Source of the DNA: MVRE01 sp015660965
GTDB taxonomy: Archaea; Halobacteriota; Methanomicrobia; Methanomicrobiales; Methanospirillaceae
NCBI GenBank assembly: GCA_050015095.1
Contig: JBEKCC010000003.1
Coordinates: 124,001-188,000, forward strand
DNA: 64,000 nt
Direction of reading: 5' to 3'
In this document: positions 60,992-64,000 of the stretch, piece by piece
How positions within the stretch are numbered: position 1 is the first letter of the stretch
Layout of the letters: every line of letters starts with the position of its first letter
Position numbers and translations under genes: made by a program
The notes under the pieces: generated by a model
Told to the model about the DNA's origin: nothing
The model's database searches: none
Seen by the model: the letters and a program-made list of their open reading frames with translations, nothing else

Positions 60992-63430
60992 ATGGCTCTC
61001 AAAAAAGAGATTGCTGCGAAAATTAAGGATTTACTTCAGCAGAACCCCAAAGGTTTGAGTATTAGCGATATTGTACGTAAGATTGATATCAACCGAAATA
61101 CCGCAGGACGATACTTAGAGAATTTAATGGTTTCTGGGCAAGTAGAAATGCGACATTTTGGTATGGCAAAAATTTACAGGGTTGCTCAACGCGTTCCTCT
61201 TTCCGCAATGCTCTCTATTTCATCAGAACTTATCATGCTGTTAGACAATAGCCTTCGCATAATCTATGCAAATGAGCCAATGCTAACTTTCCTTGAGACA
61301 ACTCAAAAGGACATTTATGGAAAAAATATTGAGTTCACTTCATGCATCACTTTGTTTAATGATTCATATAACCGGCTTATTAAGGGAATTAAAAATGGAT
61401 TAAAAGGAGTGGAGTGGAAAGAGGAAATTACAAGCGAAAAAAAAGGTATTGTTTTTTCTTGCCATATTGCACCCACTGTTTTTGAAGAGGGGCAGCGTGG
61501 TGTATCTATACTCTTTGAGGATATAACTGAACATAAACGGGCGAACGAGAAAATAAAGGAAAGCGAGCAGCGGTTTCGTACTCTATTTGAAGGTGCAGCC
61601 GAAGGGATAATAGTTGCAGATACCGAAACTGAAAAATTTCTCTATGCTAATTCTACCATTTGCAAAATGCTAGGGTATTCTGTGAGAGAACTCATTAAAA
61701 TGGGTTTGAAAGATATTCATCCAAAAAGTGATTTGGAATATGTCCGCGGAGAATTCAAGGCTCTTCCAAATAGTGAAAAAAACGTTGCTGTAAACATCCC
61801 GTGTTTAAAAAAAGATAGAACGATCTTGTATGTGAACATCGTCACATCGAGTGTGTTATTAGACGGAAAGAATTGCATTGTCGGTTTCTTCACAGATGTG
61901 ACAAAGCAAAAACGGGCAGAGGAGTCGTTACGCGACAGCGAGGAGCGGTACCGCAAACTTGTGGAGATATCTCCTGATCCTATTATCCTTCATCGTGATG
62001 AAAAGATTATTTTTATGAATCCCGCGGCATTGACCCTCATTGGCGCGTCAAATTTCGATGAAGTAATTGGGAAAAATATCCTTGATTTCATTCACCCAAA
62101 TTTCCGCGATGCTGTTAAGATAAATATTCAAAATGATCTCACGGGCGAGATAACATCGACGATTGAATTATCAATGATTCGGATCGATGGAAAGTCAGTG
62201 ATAGTTGAAGGTAGAGGAATAAAGACACTCATCGATGGCGATTATGCAATACAGGTGGCATTAAGGGACATCACCGAACGCAAGCGGGCAGAAGAAGCAT
62301 TGCGGGAGAGCGAGGAGAAATATCGTAGTATTCTTGACAATACGCAGGACGCTTATTTTAGGGCAGATCTGGAGGGGCGTATTACCATGGCGAATCCCTC
62401 GGCAGCCAGAATCTTCAGGTTCGACTCAGTCGATGAGATGATTGGCATCCCTGCCATGTCGCTGTACAGTATTCCTGAACATCGGCAGGAGATCCTCACC
62501 ATTATAAAGGAGCAGGGGGGAATTAAGGATTTTATTTCTGAAGGTCTGCGCAAAGACGGCACCATCTTTTGGGTATCAATGAATGTGCAGTATACTTACG
62601 ATACTCTGGGAACTGTAACTGGCACGGAAGGTTTCATCCGTGATATTACGGATCGCAAGCGGGCAGAAGAAACATTGCGGGAGAGCGAGGAGAAATATCG
62701 ATCCTTGGTCGAACGGGCAAATGATGGTATATGTATAATACAGGATGGGATTATAAAATTTTGTAACCGTCAGATTATAGAATTCTGGGGGGGTTCAATC
62801 AAAGAGGTTCTGGGAAGAAATATTACCGATTTTGTTCATCCTGCTGGTCTTTCCAAAATAATCGACCGTTACAACCGGAGAATGGCCGGTGAATCCCCCC
62901 CATCAATTTACGAGACGATACTCAAGCGTAAAGATGGAGGCAGATTCTTTGCTGAGGTTAATGCAGGTGTCGTTTCGTATGATGGACGACTCGGGGATCT
63001 CATTATTGTTCGTGACATTAACGAGCGGAAGCGTATCGAAGAGGCATTACGGGACAGTGAGGCGACAGCACAAGCACTTATTAATGCACCAACGGATTCG
63101 ATTCTGTTATTGAATTCAAAAGGTGAGATTCTAGCATTGAATGAAACCGCTGCTTTGCGATTTGGAAGACCCAAGGATGAATTGATCGGTGTCCTCGCAG
63201 ACCATCTCCTGCCAGAAGAGATTGCAAGAGAGAGACGATTGATTATCAGTCAATTGTTGGAGGGAAAATCGGTAGTCCGCTTTGAGGATAAACGTGATGG
63301 TGTATGGTTTGACACGGTCGCGTATCCAATAATTTCGAAAGACGGAGAAATAAATAAAATTGCAATCGTTTCACGAGAAATCACGGATCTCAAACAAAAA
63401 GAAGAGGAATTACGTAAAAGCAAACGATGA
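60992..63430 (+). CDS. winged-helix plus six-PAS sensor protein, no kinase domain
   Basis: 812 residues. Residues 1-65 form a winged helix-turn-helix (EIAAKIKDLLQQNPKGLSIS then DIVRKIDINRNTAGRYLENL). Six PAS domains follow at about 70-180, 195-305, 318-428, 440-553, 565-676 and 690-805, linked by helices of the kind ERKRAEEALRESEEKYRS. No HisKA or HATPase domain is present, so it is probably a one-component DNA-binding regulator that senses redox, gas or ligands. Related architectures are common in Methanomicrobiales. The frame stops with TGA-TAA, but PAS sequence continues downstream (next entry). TATA-like TTTATAT lies near 60957-60963. Confidence 0.88.
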   Translation: MALKKEIAAKIKDLLQQNPKGLSISDIVRKIDINRNTAGRYLENLMVSGQVEMRHFGMAKIYRVAQRVPLSAMLSISSELIMLLDNSLRIIYANEPMLTFLETTQKDIYGKNIEFTSCITLFNDSYNRLIKGIKNGLKGVEWKEEITSEKKGIVFSCHIAPTVFEEGQRGVSILFEDITEHKRANEKIKESEQRFRTLFEGAAEGIIVADTETEKFLYANSTICKMLGYSVRELIKMGLKDIHPKSDLEYVRGEFKALPNSEKNVAVNIPCLKKDRTILYVNIVTSSVLLDGKNCIVGFFTDVTKQKRAEESLRDSEERYRKLVEISPDPIILHRDEKIIFMNPAALTLIGASNFDEVIGKNILDFIHPNFRDAVKINIQNDLTGEITSTIELSMIRIDGKSVIVEGRGIKTLIDGDYAIQVALRDITERKRAEEALRESEEKYRSILDNTQDAYFRADLEGRITMANPSAARIFRFDSVDEMIGIPAMSLYSIPEHRQEILTIIKEQGGIKDFISEGLRKDGTIFWVSMNVQYTYDTLGTVTGTEGFIRDITDRKRAEETLRESEEKYRSLVERANDGICIIQDGIIKFCNRQIIEFWGGSIKEVLGRNITDFVHPAGLSKIIDRYNRRMAGESPPSIYETILKRKDGGRFFAEVNAGVVSYDGRLGDLIIVRDINERKRIEEALRDSEATAQALINAPTDSILLLNSKGEILALNETAALRFGRPKDELIGVLADHLLPEEIARERRLIISQLLEGKSVVRFEDKRDGVWFDTVAYPIISKDGEINKIAIVSREITDLKQKEEELRKSKR

Positions 63431-63761
63431 TAACGTGCCCTTGCTGAAACATCTCACGATTTAATTTTTATGATAGATCGGCATGACCATGTAGTTTATG
63501 TAAATAGTTACGCCGCTACAGCATTTGGTTAAGCTGTAGACCAGATTATTGGTCAGCCACGTTCAACACTTTTTTTTGATGTAGATATCATTTCGGCAAT
63601 TACAAGAATTGCGTGAAGTCTTAGAATCTGGTAAACCATTCCGAAGTAAAGGGGCTTGGGTGGTTTCCGGAAAAAACCAATGGTTTGACCATTTTTTGAT
63701 GCCAATTATGGAAGATAACAAAACCGTGACTGCTGGATTCACAAGAATGGAAGTATTGTGA
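63431..63761 (+). pseudogene. decayed PAS extension of the sensor gene
   Basis: Right after the TGA, in the same frame, comes TAA, then RALAETSHDLIFMIDRHDHV followed by VYVNSYAATAFG, a standard PAS start, then a stop at 63530. Beyond IIGQPRSTLFFD the coding moves to another frame (near 63585): LQELREVLESGKPFRSKGAW continues to TAGFTRMEVL and stops at 63759-63761. Such accumulated stops plus a frameshift show that the original protein was longer by at least one PAS domain. Confidence 0.85.
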
Positions 63762-63804
63762 TTCTTGAGAGCCATGTTATTCCACTTTATAAAATAAATG
63801 CGTA

Positions 63805-64000
63805 TTAAAAGATTATTGCACCAGAAAAAACAGTTACTGCCGGTCCTTCCATTTTTGTTCCATCTGTAAGGTTTATTACAAGAGGTCCCCCTTGTGTATC
63901 AACATTAATAATTGTCCCCATGATTCCTAATTTATGGACTATTGCGGCAGCTGCGGTTGCACCTGTGCCGCAAGAGAGCGTTTCCTCTTCAACCCCTCGT
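63805..64000 (-). CDS. dapF: diaminopimelate epimerase (partial, C-terminal end)
   Basis: The reverse strand runs off the window's right end, so the N-terminus is missing. The visible 64 residues start RGVEEETLSCGTGATAAAAI, which holds the second catalytic Cys (in SCGTG) and the substrate carboxylate loop, and end NLTDGTKMEGPAVTVFSGAII followed by Phe and the TAA stop. The enzyme converts LL- to meso-diaminopimelate for lysine synthesis. Confidence 0.95.
   Translation of the reverse strand, partial: RGVEEETLSCGTGATAAAAIVHKLGIMGTIINVDTQGGPLVINLTDGTKMEGPAVTVFSGAIIF

Noticed and set aside
1..64000. CRISPR array, insertion sequence or integrase
   Set aside because: No regularly spaced repeats, no transposase or recombinase motif was found on either strand.

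Overview
The window is chromosomal DNA from a methanogenic euryarchaeon, most likely of the Methanomicrobiales or a close relative. Supporting genes are a thermosome, archaeal aIF-1A, tRNA-Ile2 agmatinyl synthetase (TiaS), CTP-dependent riboflavin kinase, an RPA/RPA-associated pair, the D-family DNA polymerase large subunit, RadB, an A-type ATP synthase, CofD (coenzyme F420), a core-type MetE and the archaeal mevalonate route. Genes are dense, on both strands, with many 1-11 bp overlaps and TATA-type promoters. Everything is read by eye, without database searches.

Layout. 0-4 kb: a cut-off zinc-ribbon protein, a histidine-kinase ATPase remnant, the thermosome with a palindrome over its predicted start site, and a small accessory patch (Mrr N-terminal remnant, zinc-ribbon protein, membrane protein) bounded by inverted copies of a short motif. 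4-12 kb: an HTH regulator, TiaS, deoxyhypusine synthase-PyrF, a stand-alone NrdD-like glycyl-radical domain joined to CbiZ, a DUF1858 protein and the RPA operon. 11.6-21.5 kb: RibB/RibK, the regulator-HMG-CoA synthase-thiolase-DUF35 operon, Trm5, HMG-CoA reductase, RimI, a DUF1015 protein and HisG. 21.6-25.4 kb: a tight operon of one anchored protein and five pilin-like proteins. 25.4-30.2 kb: aIF-1A (apparent CTG start), tRNA-Leu(CAA) and DP2 with a 165-residue mini-intein.

30.2-43.8 kb looks more GC-rich by eye than its flanks. It holds two HEAT-repeat proteins, a complete A1A0 ATP synthase operon, a NhaD/ArsB-type transporter with a 5' frameshift, and a tandem pair of related small proteins. 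Two related, apparently undescribed short proteins flank the ATP synthase: one is the first gene of its operon (missed by ordinary ORF length cut-offs), the other lies beyond its 3' end on the opposite strand. This is the best candidate here for something new.

43.9-64 kb: UbiX-UbiD-aconitase X (lower mevalonate branch), two envelope proteins, an HD phosphohydrolase, CofD, a PEGA lipoprotein, a third HEAT protein, a membrane protein, a non-discriminating-type AspRS overlapping MetE, a KaiC-like protein with a lost P-loop, a CDC48 AAA ATPase, LarC-RadB, a winged-helix/PAS regulator with a decayed 3' extension, and the C-terminal end of DapF.

Together the mevalonate genes cover acetyl-CoA to mevalonate and then mevalonate 5-phosphate to isopentenyl phosphate, for archaeal lipids. 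The small subunit of phosphomevalonate dehydratase and mevalonate kinase are not in the window.
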